A DNA stretch of 64,000 bases from Macrotis lagotis (GCF_037893015.1 NC_133666.1:259820529-259884528), one strand, 5' to 3'; shown: positions 45,990 to 58,179, numbered from the stretch's first letter. Numbers and translations are program-made. Notes: generated by a model not told the origin, from the letters alone.

Positions 45990-46440
45990 AGATACTTTTA
46001 AAAGATTGAAGTTAAAAAACACGTGTTCTCGAAATAAATGTGCACCAAAATACAAACCCCAAAGGGCGCTTTGCTGTTAATTGGGAATTTATTCAAAACT
46101 TGCACCCTTCCTTTTGGTGACTTCACTCCTATTTACTGGGAAAACATTTGCAGCAGTAGATGAACAGTGTGTCTACCTGAGCCCCAATGTCCTCACTGGT
46201 AAATACCTTCACACCAGAGAGCCTAGATACATATTTGCCTGAGGGACTAGAACAGCTCTGAAGGAATCTTTCAGGTCTCACAAGGAAACACAATATGAAA
46301 TATGTCCTCCTCCCCCTTCCTCTTACAAACAGTCCCAAGGATGTGTAAGCAGCCATTAAAAAGCTCCTGCTGAATTGAGGAAAATCTTGGGACAAATTTC
46401 ATTGGAAAAATGTTGCAATATTTTTTTCCCTTTGTTTCAT
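45990..46440. other. Unassigned, repeat-free stretch
   Basis: About 450 bp without recognised repeats and with balanced composition ('aaacacgtgttctcgaaata' contains a CACGTG E-box). Possible conserved element; not testable here. Confidence 0.35.
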
Positions 46441-46446
46441 CCTCCC

Positions 46447-46449
<3 letters not shown>

Positions 46450-46515
<66 letters not shown>
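46450..46515. repeat. (CT)n microsatellite
   Basis: About 32 uninterrupted CT units. Confidence 0.99.
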
Positions 46516-46519
<4 letters not shown>

Positions 46520-46739
46520 AGGGGGTAGGGGTCAGTCAGGGTTGTAAGGAACACGTATGCACCAAAGATTCAATTTTAGTTGTAACCCCTTTGTTTAACC
46601 TTTCTCGATCTCTTTAGCTGAGGAGGGTTTGGGATGAGGAGGCTTTTATTTCTTCAGAGGATAAGAGATGAGTCTAAGCTTTTTCATTTCTTTAGGGATG
46701 TCTCAATTCCAAAGAGGATAATCAAGTCTTAGGAATAAG

Positions 46740-48275
46740 TCACACATAGAAGCAAATGCTCTGCACTGACTTTAGACTGTTCTTCCTCTTTATTTTCATC
46801 TCTTTAGAATCCCTGGCTTCCTTCAGGACCCAGAAAAAAATGCTACCTTTTGAAGAAAAACTCTTCCAGTCCTCCTAACTGCTAGAGCTTTTTCCCTCTA
46901 AAGTTGTTGCTGTTGTTGTTTTTAATTTTCACTATTTATATCCTTTACATACTGAGCATGTTTTCAATTTGAATATAATCTCCTTTAATTTGGAACTTTG
47001 CCCAAATATTTATAGCAGCTCTTTTCTTGAGGCAAAAAAATGGAAATTGAAGGGATATCTGTTAAGTGATGAATGGCTGAACGATTTGTGATATATGATT
47101 GTGATAGAACACTATCATGCTATAAGACTGATGAGCTAGGTTCTCTGGAAAGAAAAATCTGGAAAGACTTACATGAACTGAGGCAAAGTGAAATGAGTAG
47201 AACCAGTAGAACATGTACACAGTAAGAACAATATTGTAAGATGATCAGCTGCTAATGATCTAGCTATTCTCAGCAATATAATGACCCAAGACAACTACGA
47301 AGAGCTCATGATGAAAAATGATAGCCACACCCAGAGAAAGAACTGATGGAGTCTGTGTATAGAGCAAAGAATACTTTTTTAAACTTTATTTTTCTTGGGT
47401 TTTTATTCTGATCTATGTTTTCTTTTACAACATGGCTAATATGGAAATATATTTTGCGAGATTTCACATGTGTAAACTATAAAAATGACTTGCCACCTTG
47501 ATGAGGAGAATGGGGAGGGATAGAGAGAATTTGGAACTCAATTCATTTAAAATTTAAAATTAAATTTAAAATTAAAAAAAAAAAACAAATGTTCCCATCA
47601 GTTTAGGAATGGTTGAACAAATTGTGGAATGTGATTTTGATAGAATGTTATTCTTCTATAAGAGATGCTGAGCAGGATGCTCTCAGTAAAACCTGCTGAG
47701 GGGAACTTACATGAGCAGATACAATGGGAAATTTACTGTATACTAAGTAACCACAATATTGTAGGATAATCAACTGTAAATGACTTAGCTTTTCTCAGCA
47801 ATGCTGTGACCCAAGACAATTCTAAAAGATTTGTGATAAAGAAAACTATCCAACCCCAAAGAGGGAATTGATGGTGTCTGAACACAAACTGAAACATACT
47901 TTTTGTTTTTCTTGAGGTTTCTTTTTTTTGAGGGGGTTCTATGTTTACTTTCATAACATCACTATTATGGAAATGTTTTTGGATGACTATACATTTTTAA
48001 CATATCAAATAGCTTGTTTTCTCAATGAGGGGGGTAGGGTGGGAAGAAGAGAGAGAGTTTGGAACTCAGAATTTTAAAATTAATGTTAAAACTTGTTTTA
48101 CATGTAACCCAGAAAAATAAAATAAAATATTAAAAAATGAACATTGAAAAATATTTTTACATGTAATGGGGAAAAATAAAATACTAAATCAAAATTGAAA
48201 AAAAAGAATATAATCTCTTTGAGGGCAAGGACTGTAAGTGCTTAATAAATGTTTATTAATTGATTAATATTTATC
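46740..48275 (+). mobile_element. L2 LINE 3' end split by an L1 insertion
   Basis: Left part 46,740-46,985 ('gaatccctggcttccttcag', 'gaagaaaaactcttccagtc', 'ctgctagagctttttccctc'); right part 48,206-48,275 ('ctctttgagggcaaggactg', 'gcttaataaatgtttattaa'). The break carries GAATATAATCTC twice. Confidence 0.85.
46971..48220 (+). mobile_element. Two tandem L1/HAL1-type 3' ends between one TSD
   Basis: Copy 1 (46,986-47,580): 'cccaaatatttatagcagct', 'gaatggctgaacgatttgtg', 'gagtagaaccagtagaacat', A-rich end. Copy 2 (47,590-48,205): 'tcagtttaggaatggttgaa', 'gatgctgagcaggatgctct', 'cagcaatgctgtgacccaag', A-rich end. GAATATAATCTCCTTT (46,971) and GAATATAATCTCTTT (48,206) enclose the pair. Confidence 0.85.
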
Positions 48276-48516
48276 TCCTGCTTCCTATTGAATTGGCTAT
48301 TACTTTCTCATAGCCTCAATATTTTACTTTTCTGTTCCTTTCTTGTGGAAGACTCAACATATTTCCAAATATTTAGAAGAGATGAATAGACATCTATGTG
48401 CACACCACTTCTTCTCCTTTCCCCCGCCCATCTTAGGCAGACCTTAGCTTCCTCCACATTTGAGTAGATGGTTCCATGAATTGCTCTAGCCAGAAAACTT
48501 CAGCCTCCATTGATTA
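48276..48516. other. Unassigned short stretch
   Basis: Nothing recognised. Confidence 0.5.
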
Positions 48517-48850
48517 ACTCTTTTTTTTAGGTTTTTGCAAGGCAAATGATGTTAAGTGGCTTGCCCAAGGTCACACAGCTAGGCAATTATTAAGTGTCTG
48601 AGACCAGATTTGAACCCAGGTACTCCTGACTCCAGGGCTGGTGCTTTATCCACTGTACCACCTAGCTGGCCCCCATTGATTAACTTTTTTTTTTAGGTTT
48701 TTGCAAGGCAAATGGGGTTAAGTGGCTTGCCCAAGGCCACACAGCTAGGTAATTATTAAGTGTCTGAGACCTAATTTGAATCCAGGTACTCCTGACTCCA
48801 AGGCTGGTGCTTTATCCACTACGCCACCTAGCCGCCCCTGATTAACTCTT
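48517..48850 (-). mobile_element. Two W-type SINEs inserted head to tail at one target
   Basis: SINE A about 48,531-48,672 and SINE B about 48,687-48,838. The target CCATTGATTAACTCTT is seen at 48,517, again between the copies (near 48,673) and, shortened to TGATTAACTCTT, at 48,839. Both bodies are near full length. A minus-strand frame (48,745-49,017) runs out of SINE B and is not a gene. Confidence 0.93.
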
Positions 48851-49210
48851 AATAATGTTTTCTGTCTGAGCTTAGCAAGGCTACTCCTTAGATAGCAGAT
48901 GCAGTACATCATTGGGCTCCTATTCAGTCTTTCCAGTTTGATAGGACCTTTCAAAGCATGTGCCCTGCTTGGATAGACTCGGATAGCCCGAGTCACCTCT
49001 AGGTCATGATATGACATAGCAGAGGTATCTTAGTGAAGAAAAAGATATATCATAATATTGTATATAATAGCTATGCATGAATTTGTATACACAAAGTATA
49101 TACAAATAGTATATACAAGTTCTAATCATCATGCTATAATTATAATGTGCTCTGATTATAATTAAACTAGATAAAATATTATGCAATATATATATTTATA
49201 CACACCTATA
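48851..49210. other. Unassigned, AT-rich
   Basis: No family recognised. A small perfect hairpin GACTCGG-atagc-CCGAGTC lies near 48,976. Confidence 0.5.
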
Positions 49211-49395
49211 CATAGATCCTTTTTTTTTTTTTTTTTTTTTTTAGGTTTTTGCAAGGCAAATGGGGTTAAGTGGCTTACCCAAGCCCACACAGCTGGGTAA
49301 TTATTAAGTGTCTGAGGTCGGATTTGAACTCAGGTACTCCTCACTCCAGGGCTAGTGCTCTATCCACTGCGCCACCTAGCTGCCCCATATACCTA
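49211..49395 (-). mobile_element. W-type SINE
   Basis: T24 tail, 'aggtttttgcaaggcaaatg', 'gtggcttacccaagcccac', 'gatttgaactcaggtactcc', 'gcgccacctagctgcccc'. Flanks 'tacatagatc' and 'tacctagata' may be a decayed TSD. Confidence 0.95.
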
Positions 49396-49508
49396 GATAC
49401 TTGGATGGAGTTATGATTTTATCAGTGTAGATATTTCATCAGTGAAAATTCCTTCCACTGCTTGTTTCTTGTCTCTTTCCTTTCTCTCCCTTTTTGCATC
49501 CTTCCTAG

Positions 49509-49684
49509 CTCCCTATTTCTTTTTTTTTTTTTTTGCAAGGCAAATGGGGTTAAGTGGCTTGCCCAAGGCCACACAGCTAGGTAATTATTAAGTGTCTGAG
49601 GTCGGATTTGAACTCAGGTACTCCTGACTCCAGGGCCAGTGCTCTATCCACTGCACCACCTAGCTGTCCCTCTCCTTATTTCTT
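49509..49684 (-). mobile_element. W-type SINE with TSD
   Basis: Body 49,522-49,671 with all the family landmarks. CTCCCTATTTCTT (49,509) and CTCCTTATTTCTT (49,672) differ at one base. Confidence 0.95.
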
Positions 49685-50430
49685 CATTAAGAATCTGCCC
49701 AATGTATTGGAGTCCTTCCTTTGATTCTTTTAATATCTCAGGAGGCACAGATGCAACCCATAGACCATCTATCTGTTTCATTTTGTTCTTTTTTTAAAAA
49801 AAAATTATTGATGCTTTTTGCTTTTATAAATTCTCCTGTGTCCCTCCCTTTTGACCTCTCCCTAAAAATCATCCCCTCTTAATCTTGATATATCATACAT
49901 ATTTTAGATAATGTCTCTTAGACTTTTTTTTTGTGTGAGAAAACCGCCACTGGTAACATGTTGTAGCACACCTATCTCTATTGTACTCCTTTCTATTGCC
50001 TTTTCATTTATGTACATTATTATTATTGGGATTCTGTTGGCCCATGATTTATAGCCAGAAACCTCATTGAAAATGATATTGGTATTAAAGAAATAGGTTT
50101 TTGGAGAAGTGGAAACTTTAGAACTGCTCACCTCTTGCCTTTTCAAATATCCAAACCATTTTCTTTCTCCTGCTAAATTCTGAACTTAAATTGGTGTTCA
50201 TTTGCAGACTCAACCTAGTTGCATAGGACACTTTTCACGGTGTACATTAATATTTTGGCAATTTAAAGAAATCAACTCTGTTTTTCTAATATGAGTTATT
50301 AGAATCATAGCTCTGGAACTAGAAAGGAACCTGGGTCATTTGTTCAGAGGATCTCATTATAGATGGGGTGCAGAAAGATTAAGTGAATTGATTAATGTTG
50401 TGTAAGAGTTAAGTGGGACATCTAGGATAG
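49685..50430. other. Unassigned stretch
   Basis: Only a reverse CORE relic at 50,295-50,420 is visible ('gaatcatagctctggaacta'). The 80-codon frame 49,904-50,146 has no known similarity. Confidence 0.5.
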
Positions 50431-50431
50431 T

Positions 50432-50668
50432 TTCATTGTTAAGTCATTTTTAGTAGCATACAACTTTCTGTTACCCCATTTGGTAGAGACACTGGAGTGT
50501 TTCACCATTTCCTTCTCCAGTTCACTTTTGGATGAAGCAAACAAGGTTAAACCACTTGCCCAGGATCATACAATTAGTAAATATCTGAGATCAGAATTGA
50601 ACTCAGGAAAAAGAGTATTTCTGACCCATAGTCCAGTACTTTGCACTATGGCGCCACCTAGCTGCTCT
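50432..50668 (-). mobile_element. MAR1-type SINE
   Basis: 'gttaagtcatttttagtagc', 'cactggagtgtttcaccatt', 'gaagcaaacaaggttaaacc', 'tatggcgccacctagctgct'. Complete but diverged. Confidence 0.85.
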
Positions 50669-50867
50669 GGGATTAGTTGACATGATCTCTTGGTCATCAT
50701 CACTGATTTCAAGACAGAGAGGCTTTGAAGTGTTATGAGGCTCATTGCAATTCTTATAATAGCATACTGGATAAAGTACCAGAGCTGTCTTTAGGAAAAT
50801 CTGGTTCAAGTCTCCCCTTGGAGATATTAGACTGTCACCTTTAAGATTCCTTTTAGGTCTAAATCTT

Positions 50868-52594
50868 TGATTCTATTTTCTTTTCTTTTTTTTTTTTTTT
50901 CCAGTGAATTACTGAATACTTTTATTCTGCACATAGATGCCACTAAAGCTGACCTGTGGGCTGCACCACAAGTATATGGCTCTGCACATTAACACTGGGG
51001 GCAAGGGTGAGAACAGATCATTCTAGCCCAGTCACAAGATGATAAGGACCAAATGATCAGGTACAGTCTCTGATAAGACAGTTCTAATGAAGTAATGAGA
51101 ACAACACAGAAAGGTGGGAGAGGGGGTGAAGTTAGGTAGCAGAGGCCCCCATCCCCAAAACAAAACTGGTCTACTACTTAGTGCTGCCCATTCTTTGGAG
51201 AAGGACTTCTACAGAGGTGACTGTCACTACTAGCTCTGAGGCTTCATGGCCATGGAGCTTACTTGGCCTGAGGGTTTCTGAAGTTCCTTCCAGTGAATTT
51301 AGCCTTGATGCCCAGCTCTTACACAATTCTGGTTATACTTGGCCAAACGCTCAGATTGGCAGGGGGCCCTAGTCTTGATCTTCCCAGTGTAGAGACCTAC
51401 CACCAGGTCTGCAATGAAGGTATCTTCAGTCTCCCCAGAATGATGAGAAACCATTACTGCCCACCCATTGGATGTGGCCAGCTTGCATGCCTGGAGAGAT
51501 TCAGTCACAGAGCCAATCTGGTTCTCTTTGAACAGGAGGCAGTTGCAAGCTTTCTCATTCACAGTCTTTTCAATGCCCTTGGTATTGGTCACTGTGAGAT
51601 CATCCCCTACAACTTGGATGTCTGCAGTTTCCGTAAAATTCTTCCAAGCTTCCCAATCATCCTGGTCAAAGATCTTCAAACTGGATAGTCCCGGATAAAG
51701 CTCTTGTAGAGGTCCTCAAGCTTGGCAGATGAGATATATCTGTTGTGATGATCAGGAGATTTGAAGTCCAAGTCATATTTCCCAGATCGGAAGAATTCAG
51801 AGGCAGCAACATCCATGCCAATAACAACCTTGTCAGTATAGTCAGCCTTGCCAATCACTTCCTTCAGCAGCTCCAGAGCTTCTTTATTCTCCAGGATGTT
51901 TGGAGCAAAACCACCTTCATATCCTACATTGGTGGCATCCCATCCATATTTCTTCTTAATCACATTCTTCAGTGGTAGACCTCAGCTCCAATGCTCATGG
52001 CCTCCTTGAAGTTTACTGCTCCAACAGGAAGGAGCATGAAGTCCTGCATTGCTAGCTTGTTACCAGCATGGGAGCCACCACTGATCACATTGAAGGCTGG
52101 AACTGGCAGGATGACTTCTTCATTGCCTGAAAGGTCAGAAATATGGTGGAACAAGGAGACATCTTTCTTAGCAGTCCCGGCTTTACAAACAGCCAGAGAC
52201 ACTCCCGATATGGCATTTGCTCCAAATTTAGATTTATTCTCAGAGCCATCCATCTCTATCATCAATTTGTCCATCCTCTCCTGCTCCACAACATTCAGTT
52301 TCTTGCTAATCAGGGTTGAGGCAATAGTTTTATTGATGTGCTCAACCACTTTTGAGACACCTTTCTCCATATAGTGGGTCTTATCATTGTCTTGGAGCTC
52401 CAGGGCTTCATGGATGCCAGTAAAGCCCCATTGGGCACAGCAGCTCTGAAGAGATCAACTTCAACGGTGGGGTTTCCATGAGAGTCAAAGCTCTCTCTTA
52501 CGATGATCTTTACAATCGACATGTTGAGTTTCTGGATGGGGATTATTCCTCTGGGTTCAGAGAATAGAGCCAGAGGGCTGATTCAATTTTCTTT
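50868..52594 (-). pseudogene. ENO1 (pseudogene): Processed pseudogene of alpha-enolase, full length, with TSD
   Basis: ENO1 encodes the glycolytic enzyme that turns 2-phosphoglycerate into phosphoenolpyruvate. This intronless copy spans the whole coding region: start at 52,522, stop codon at 51,259-51,261 after '...FTGRNFRNPQAK'. ENO1-like blocks include '[14 protein letters not shown]', '[12 protein letters not shown]', '[19 protein letters not shown]', 'GDDLTVTN' and '[16 protein letters not shown]'. Damage: six codons absent near 52,450, a 1-nt deletion near 52,423, 4 nt lost near 51,971, small deletions near 51,675 and about 8 nt lost near 51,328, so four frame breaks. It has ~56 nt of 5' leader, a 3'UTR with AATAAA (50,921-50,926), a poly(A) (50,886-50,900) and a 15/16 TSD (TGATTCTATTTTCTTT, 50,868; 52,579 with one change). 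ENO1 is chosen over ENO2/ENO3 by '[14 protein letters not shown]' and 'ESLQACKLA'. Confidence 0.96.
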
Positions 52595-52719
52595 GAATAG
52601 GATCATTTGGAGAACCTCATCCTCAAAAGAAGATTCATCTCTTATTTGAATCTCATCTAAGATATCTTGGGTAATGATGATAAATGGCTTTTGAGAACAC
52701 ATTTTCATGTTTGTCATTT

Positions 52720-52962
52720 TAAAGTTGTTTTGCAGTTGTGTCCAACTCTTTGTGACCCAGTTTGGGGTTTACTTGGCAAAGATATTAGATTGGCTTGCCA
52801 TTTCCTTCTCCAATTCATTTTATAGATAAGGAAATTGAGGCAAACACGGTTAAGTGACTTGCCCAGGATCACACAACTAGAAGGTGTCCAAGGTCAGATT
52901 TGTACTCAGGAAAAGGAATATTCTTGAGTCCAGTTTTAGCCACCATGCCACCTAGTTACCCA
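52720..52962 (-). mobile_element. MAR1-type SINE
   Basis: 'ttgcagttgtgtccaactct', 'ttgtgacccagtttggggtt', 'cttgccatttccttctccaa', 'gaggcaaacacggttaagtg', 'atgccacctagttaccc'. Confidence 0.92.
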
Positions 52963-53520
52963 TTTTCATGCTTGTACTGTTGAACAATACTATAGTTGGA
53001 GTCATATCTGTCATATGGTCTTGTATGATTTTGGTATATGTACAAGAGGCATCCTGTATGGATACAGCCTTTGAGGTTATATTTTGCCTTATTGGGTAAA
53101 AATGCGTTCTTGAAGTCAATAAACAATATATACTAGAATCTTACAATTTTTTTTATTCCTCAGTCAATTATGTGACTATAAAAATAAAGTCCACCATAAA
53201 AAAATAACTTGCAAAGGCCTAGTTGTTTCCCTTTCATAAGAAAGGAGTATATGGGTTAGTAATTGCTGCTTTTTTCATTTGACTGTTGTCTTTGTGTGCA
53301 TGTATGTATGTGTTATAGCCTTTTATCCTCTTTTGGCTCACAAGTGATCTTTTATACTTGGCTCCCTCCCCACTTGAGAGACTGAAAATCGAGGTGCTTT
53401 TAACATTATATCCTTTCTAGGACAGTCTTCTGTATAATCTAGCCCAGAAAATCTTCTCTACTTCATCACTACTAGAAGAGTATGAATATGCTGGTTCTAC
53501 TATGCATGCTGATCAGAATG
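52963..53520. other. Unassigned stretch
   Basis: AT-rich, no family recognised. Confidence 0.5.
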
Positions 53521-53762
53521 TGTTCAATCATTTTAAATTGAATTCAACTCTGTGTGATTCCTTTTATGGATTTTCTTGGCAAAGATATTTGAATAGTTTG
53601 CCATTTCTTTCTCCAGCTCATTTTTACACATGTGGAAACTGAAGACAGTGTTAAGTGACTTGCCCAGTGTCACATAGCTAGTAAGTTTTGAAGTCGAATT
53701 TGAACTCAGGTTTTCCTGACTCCAGGTCAGGCCTTCTGACCATTATACCTTCCACCTGGCCT
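53521..53762 (-). mobile_element. MAR1-type SINE
   Basis: 'attgaattcaactctgtgtg', 'gtttgccatttctttctcca', 'agtgttaagtgacttgccca', 'tgaactcaggttttcctgac'. More diverged than its neighbours. Confidence 0.85.
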
Positions 53763-53874
53763 GCTGATTGGGAATGGACTATGAAAAAATAGGCAGCTTG
53801 TTCAATTTAGTATCTATTTGTTGCCCTAGCACTTTCTGCTAAAGATGTTTTCAGGATAATATGTTTTCTGCATT

Positions 53875-55505
53875 TCTTTTTTTTAATGGTATTTTATTTT
53901 TCTATTTGCATGTAAAGATATTTTAAGATTCATTTTAAGAGAATTTTGAGTTTCAGTTTTTTCCCTCCCTCCCTTAATTCCCTCCTCTCTAAAACAGTAA
54001 GCAATTTGATATAGGCTGTATATGTGCAATTATGTAAAATGTATTTCCATATTAGTTATGTTGTAAAAGATCAAAAGGAAACTCATACACATAGACACAC
54101 AGTGAAAAACAATATGCTTTGATTTGCATTCAGAATCTAGGTGTTTTTTCTCTGGATGTGGACAGCACTTTTAATCAGTAGTCCTATGGAACTGTTTTGG
54201 ATCACTATATTGCTGAGAATAGCTAAGTGACTCATAATATCATTATGCAATATTACTCTTACTGTGTACAGTGTTTTCCTGATTCTGCTCAATTCACTTT
54301 GATTCAGGTTATGTAAGTTCTTCCAGTTTTTTCTGAAATTAGCCTGCTCACCAATTCTTGTGGCACAATTGTATTCCATTATAATCATATACTCAACTTT
54401 GTTTATCATTGCCCACTTTAACCATCCCCTCAATTTCCAATTTTTTGATATCACAAAAAGAGCTACTATAAATAGATTTTTTTTTGGTAAAATAGGATCT
54501 TCTCCCCTCCCTTTTTAAAATTCCTTTTAGGATACAGTTCTAGTAGTGGTATTGTTGGATCAAGGGAAACACACAGTTTGATTGCCTTAGGTTCACAGTT
54601 TGGAACATAATTCCAAATTGCTCTTCAGAATTGTTGGATAAGTTCACAACTCTACTAACAGTGCATCAGTGTCCCTATTTTCCTACATCTCTTCCAACAT
54701 TTATTATTTTCCTTTTCTGTCATATTAGTCAATCTGATAGGTATGAGGTAGTACTTCAGAATTGCTTTAATTTGCATTTCTGTAATCAGTAATAATTCAG
54801 AGCATTTTTTCCATATAGATAACTTTGATTTCATAGTCTGAAAACTACTTATTCATATCTTTTGACCATTTTTAGTCTTGTAATAAGACTTGTAGTCTAA
54901 TAAATTTGATGCACTTCTCTATATATTTGTGAAATGAAGCCTATATCAAAAATACTATCTGAAAAATTATTTCCTAGCTTTTTGCTTTCTTTTTTAGTTA
55001 TACTGGTTTCATTGAAAAACTTTTTAAATTTAATATAATCAAATAATCCATTTTACATCTTGTGATGCTCTCTGTCTCTTGCTTGATTATAAATTCTTTC
55101 CTTCTCTATAGATCTGACAATTTTACTATTTCTTACTCTTCTAATTTGTTAAGGATTTCACCTTGTCTAAAACTCATGTCTAAAACATGTATCCATTTAG
55201 ATACTGGTCTATACCTAGTTTCTGCCATACTGTTTTCCAAGTAGCTTTGTCAGATAGTAAGTTCTTGATTCTCAAGCTTGGATCTTTGGATTTATCAAAC
55301 ACTAAATCACTATGACCATTTACTGCTGCTTGTGTACACTGCTTGTGTACCCAATCTATTCTATTCTATTGCCCCAACACTCTATTTCTTAGTCAGTACT
55401 AGATAGTTTTGATAATTAGCACTTAATAATATAGTTTGAGATCTGATAGAGCTAGGACACTTTCTTTCACATTTTCAAATTCTGCATTTTCTTGTTAAAC
55501 TCTTA
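53875..55505 (-). mobile_element. L1 3' fragment with ORF2 C-terminal relic
   Basis: Read on the minus strand from 55,505: sequence matching the last ~300 codons of mammalian L1 ORF2 (blocks 'DYLIILNLKSFS', 'WSKDMNK', 'SEVLPHTYQID') broken by many stops, then the 3'UTR ending near 53,880 in a T-rich (A-tail) region. The ORF2 C-terminal segment binds nucleic acid; this copy is dead. No clear TSD found. Confidence 0.85.
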
Positions 55506-55985
55506 TAATAAAAGAGCATTTGATGCAAATAACTGATAGTTATTATCTGTATTTAAAGGTAATAAGAAACTTCATTTCATAGGGGTTCCTATCTGGTTTA
55601 GTGACCCAAAGGGTAGTTTTTCCAGTCTTCAAATAGTCAGGAGCTATTACTTGAATTGAACAGGGTTATGCCAGCTAGAAAAGGAGAGAGAAGGTCAGGT
55701 TTATTTCACTTTGAATATATTATGAATCATTGTTTTCTCTGGTGCAGCAGTCAGTTAGGGAACTCTTTACTATCTCAAATAGCCAGCCCTCTAGCCTTGA
55801 GACATACATTGACTGAATCTGACCTCAGAGTTCCCCTGTGGTTAACCAGAGACAGACAGGGAATGTGTGGGGATGCTCTTATATCCACCCTGCATGTGTT
55901 AAACTTAATAAAACAGACCTCTGTATACATAGATAAATGTAGCTTGCACGTTAACATCCTTTGTAGAAGATGAAGCAGACAAAAA
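55506..55985. other. Unassigned stretch
   Basis: Two overlapping opposite-strand frames (55,656-55,973 plus, 55,775-55,957 minus) have no known similarity. Confidence 0.5.
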
Positions 55986-55989
55986 TATT

Positions 55990-56970
55990 TGATTAAAAAA
56001 AATTACTCTTGGGTGCAGAACATTGTGCAAGGAGGGGCCAAGGAAGATACAAAAGTGCAGTTCCTACCCTCATGGAGCTTAGAGCCTAAGAAAGAGTTAC
56101 TGCACATACTAAAATAACTATAATACAAGATAACATATGGCTAGGGTATAAAAGAGATATTATGAAAAGTCAGAAATCAGAAAGGTCAGTATTAACTGAA
56201 AATATCAGAGACAGCTTCATGGACAATGTGGCATTTCAGTTGAGTTTTAAAGTACAAATTTTAAAGTCAGAATAGGGAAGGACATTCCACTGCTGAGCCC
56301 TTATGGAGCATGTTGACTAGTTTACCTCAAGTCCTAAGTTCATGGAAGGGAGAAATATGAGAGAAAATGGGAAATAGGATGGTGCCAGATTATGGGGACT
56401 TTTGATCGTGAGCTTTGAATATCTTCTATTGAGTCAAGTGCAAACTGTTTTGGAGTAGAAAGCTATCATAGGCTTTTGAGCAGAAGAGTGATTGATATAA
56501 GTATATTTTGCTTGAGGAATGAAGATGAAATGCAGTGGGAAGAAGAAGAGGTGCAAAGACTTAGTAGGAGATTTTTATAATAGGCCAGATGGGCAGCAAT
56601 GAGGGCAGTGGGAGTAGAGATGAGGGGACAAATTTGAGAAATACTGCATAGGGAGAAGGAACAAGATGGTAACTGATTAGATATGAGATATGAGGGAGAA
56701 GGAAAAATAAAAATGATATTTCAGAAATGGAAAACTGAGAGAAAGGTGTTAAGAAAAACAGAAAGGTCAGAATAAGGAAGCATCTTTTTGGAGGAAAGAA
56801 AAATAGACTCAGTTTGGAAAACATTGAATTTGAAGTACTCATGAGAATCCAGATACAAATGCCCTATAGATATAAATGTGAAGTCTTGAGCTCAGGAGAG
56901 AAGTCACATCTGGAGACACAATTTTGGGTGTCACTGCCAAGTAGAAACAGTAGTTGAAGCTTGACTCAAA
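55990..56970 (-). mobile_element. L2 LINE 3' region, long
   Basis: 'gtgcagttcctaccctcatg', 'gaaggacattccactgctga', 'gactagtttacctcaagtcc', 'gatcgtgagctttgaatatc', 'ttgagcagaagagtgattga', 'ctcaggagagaagtcacatc' extend over nearly 1 kb, the longest L2 3' stretch in the window. Confidence 0.75.
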
Positions 56971-57842
56971 TTCAGTATTCATATTTTCATCTCCTCTTCT
57001 GTATCCTATACCCAAGTCGTAGCTGGCAGTCAGAAAGAAATGTTCTTATCAGACCTTCAGGTAGCTGCCATTTCTGTAATTTGTGAAGAAGTAACATAGG
57101 CATTTCTTATCATCTCCCTGTCCTCTAGCATGACTACAGAAAGATCCATAGGGCAAGACTAGAAGCCAGTTCTAAGTTGATTTAAGTCTTGAAGTTTTTA
57201 ATCTGTTCATAAGTTTATGCATTTTTTTAAGGAAGGAAAAGAATGGGCAGAAGATTGAAATATCTGTCTATTCCTTTCCTGTTTTGTAATAAACTGGAGT
57301 AAAATAGGGTGATTTTTATTCAACATCAGTTCTCCCCTAATATATTGATTATTTCCAAGTCCATAGTTCTCAAGGGGTAATTATCCAGCCTGAGGTATCA
57401 TATTTAAGCTCTTTAAAAATCTTTAAGGACTATATAATGCTAACTATTATTACAACTTCTTTTTCCAACAAATGACCTGACCAGGTCAGAATAAAACAGA
57501 TATGATTTAAAAAAAAAAAAAGCAAAATGCATTGATTTAGAATACAAAGTAAATAAAGAAAAGTCTTCTCCCCTCTTATACATATGAGGATGTATTCTCC
57601 CACAAATTTCCATGTCACTAGTAGAAGAGGGATTACTTATAGCCTGGTTGATTATAATTTCTAGAGTTGTTTCCCAGTTAGAATATTTCTCTGCCTCCAA
57701 ATTGCCACTTGCTACTTCCTTATGGAACTACTGATGTCATTTGCTGGGCTGCTTTTTTCCAATGAGCTACCATCTGCTGCCTCTTTGTTACAGACATTTG
57801 CTACTTCTCCATTGACTTTCAGATGCTATTTGGCTTCTCTTC
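56971..57842. other. Unassigned stretch
   Basis: Includes a short A12 run (57,508) and no recognised family. Confidence 0.5.
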
Positions 57843-58098
57843 TTTTGTTGTTTTTCAATCATTTTCAATCATGTCTGACTCTTCGTGGTCTCATTTTGGA
57901 GTTTTCTTGGCAAAGATACTAGAGTGTTTTGCCATTTCCTTCTCCAATTCATTTTACAGATGAGGAAGCTGAGGCAAACAGGGTTAAGTGACTTGTCCAT
58001 GGTCACGTAGCTAGTAAGTTTATGAGATCAGATTTGAATTCAGGAAAATGAACCTTCCTGACTCTAGCCCAAGTATGCTATCCACTCTGCCATTAACA
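57843..58098 (-). mobile_element. MAR1-type SINE
   Basis: 'ttgttgtttttcaatcattt', 'ctgactcttcgtggtctcat', 'gtgttttgccatttccttct', 'gaggaagctgaggcaaacag', 'ctatccactctgcca'. Confidence 0.92.
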
Positions 58099-58179
58099 AA
58101 AAACTTCCAAGATAAGTTTATAATTTTGTGTCTAACTTACAAGGTTATTTGGACTGGAATGAGTACATTTTTTTCTAAA

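Noticed and set aside
48976-48994. Short hairpin GACTCGG...CCGAGTC as a possible terminator or small RNA
   Set aside because: A 7-bp stem alone is expected by chance in 64 kb and has no supporting context.
51299-52374. Open frames of 95-133 codons on the minus strand matching enolase, as possible exons of a live gene
   Set aside because: The segments join without introns, are separated by small deletions, and are flanked by poly(A) and a TSD, so they are a processed pseudogene.
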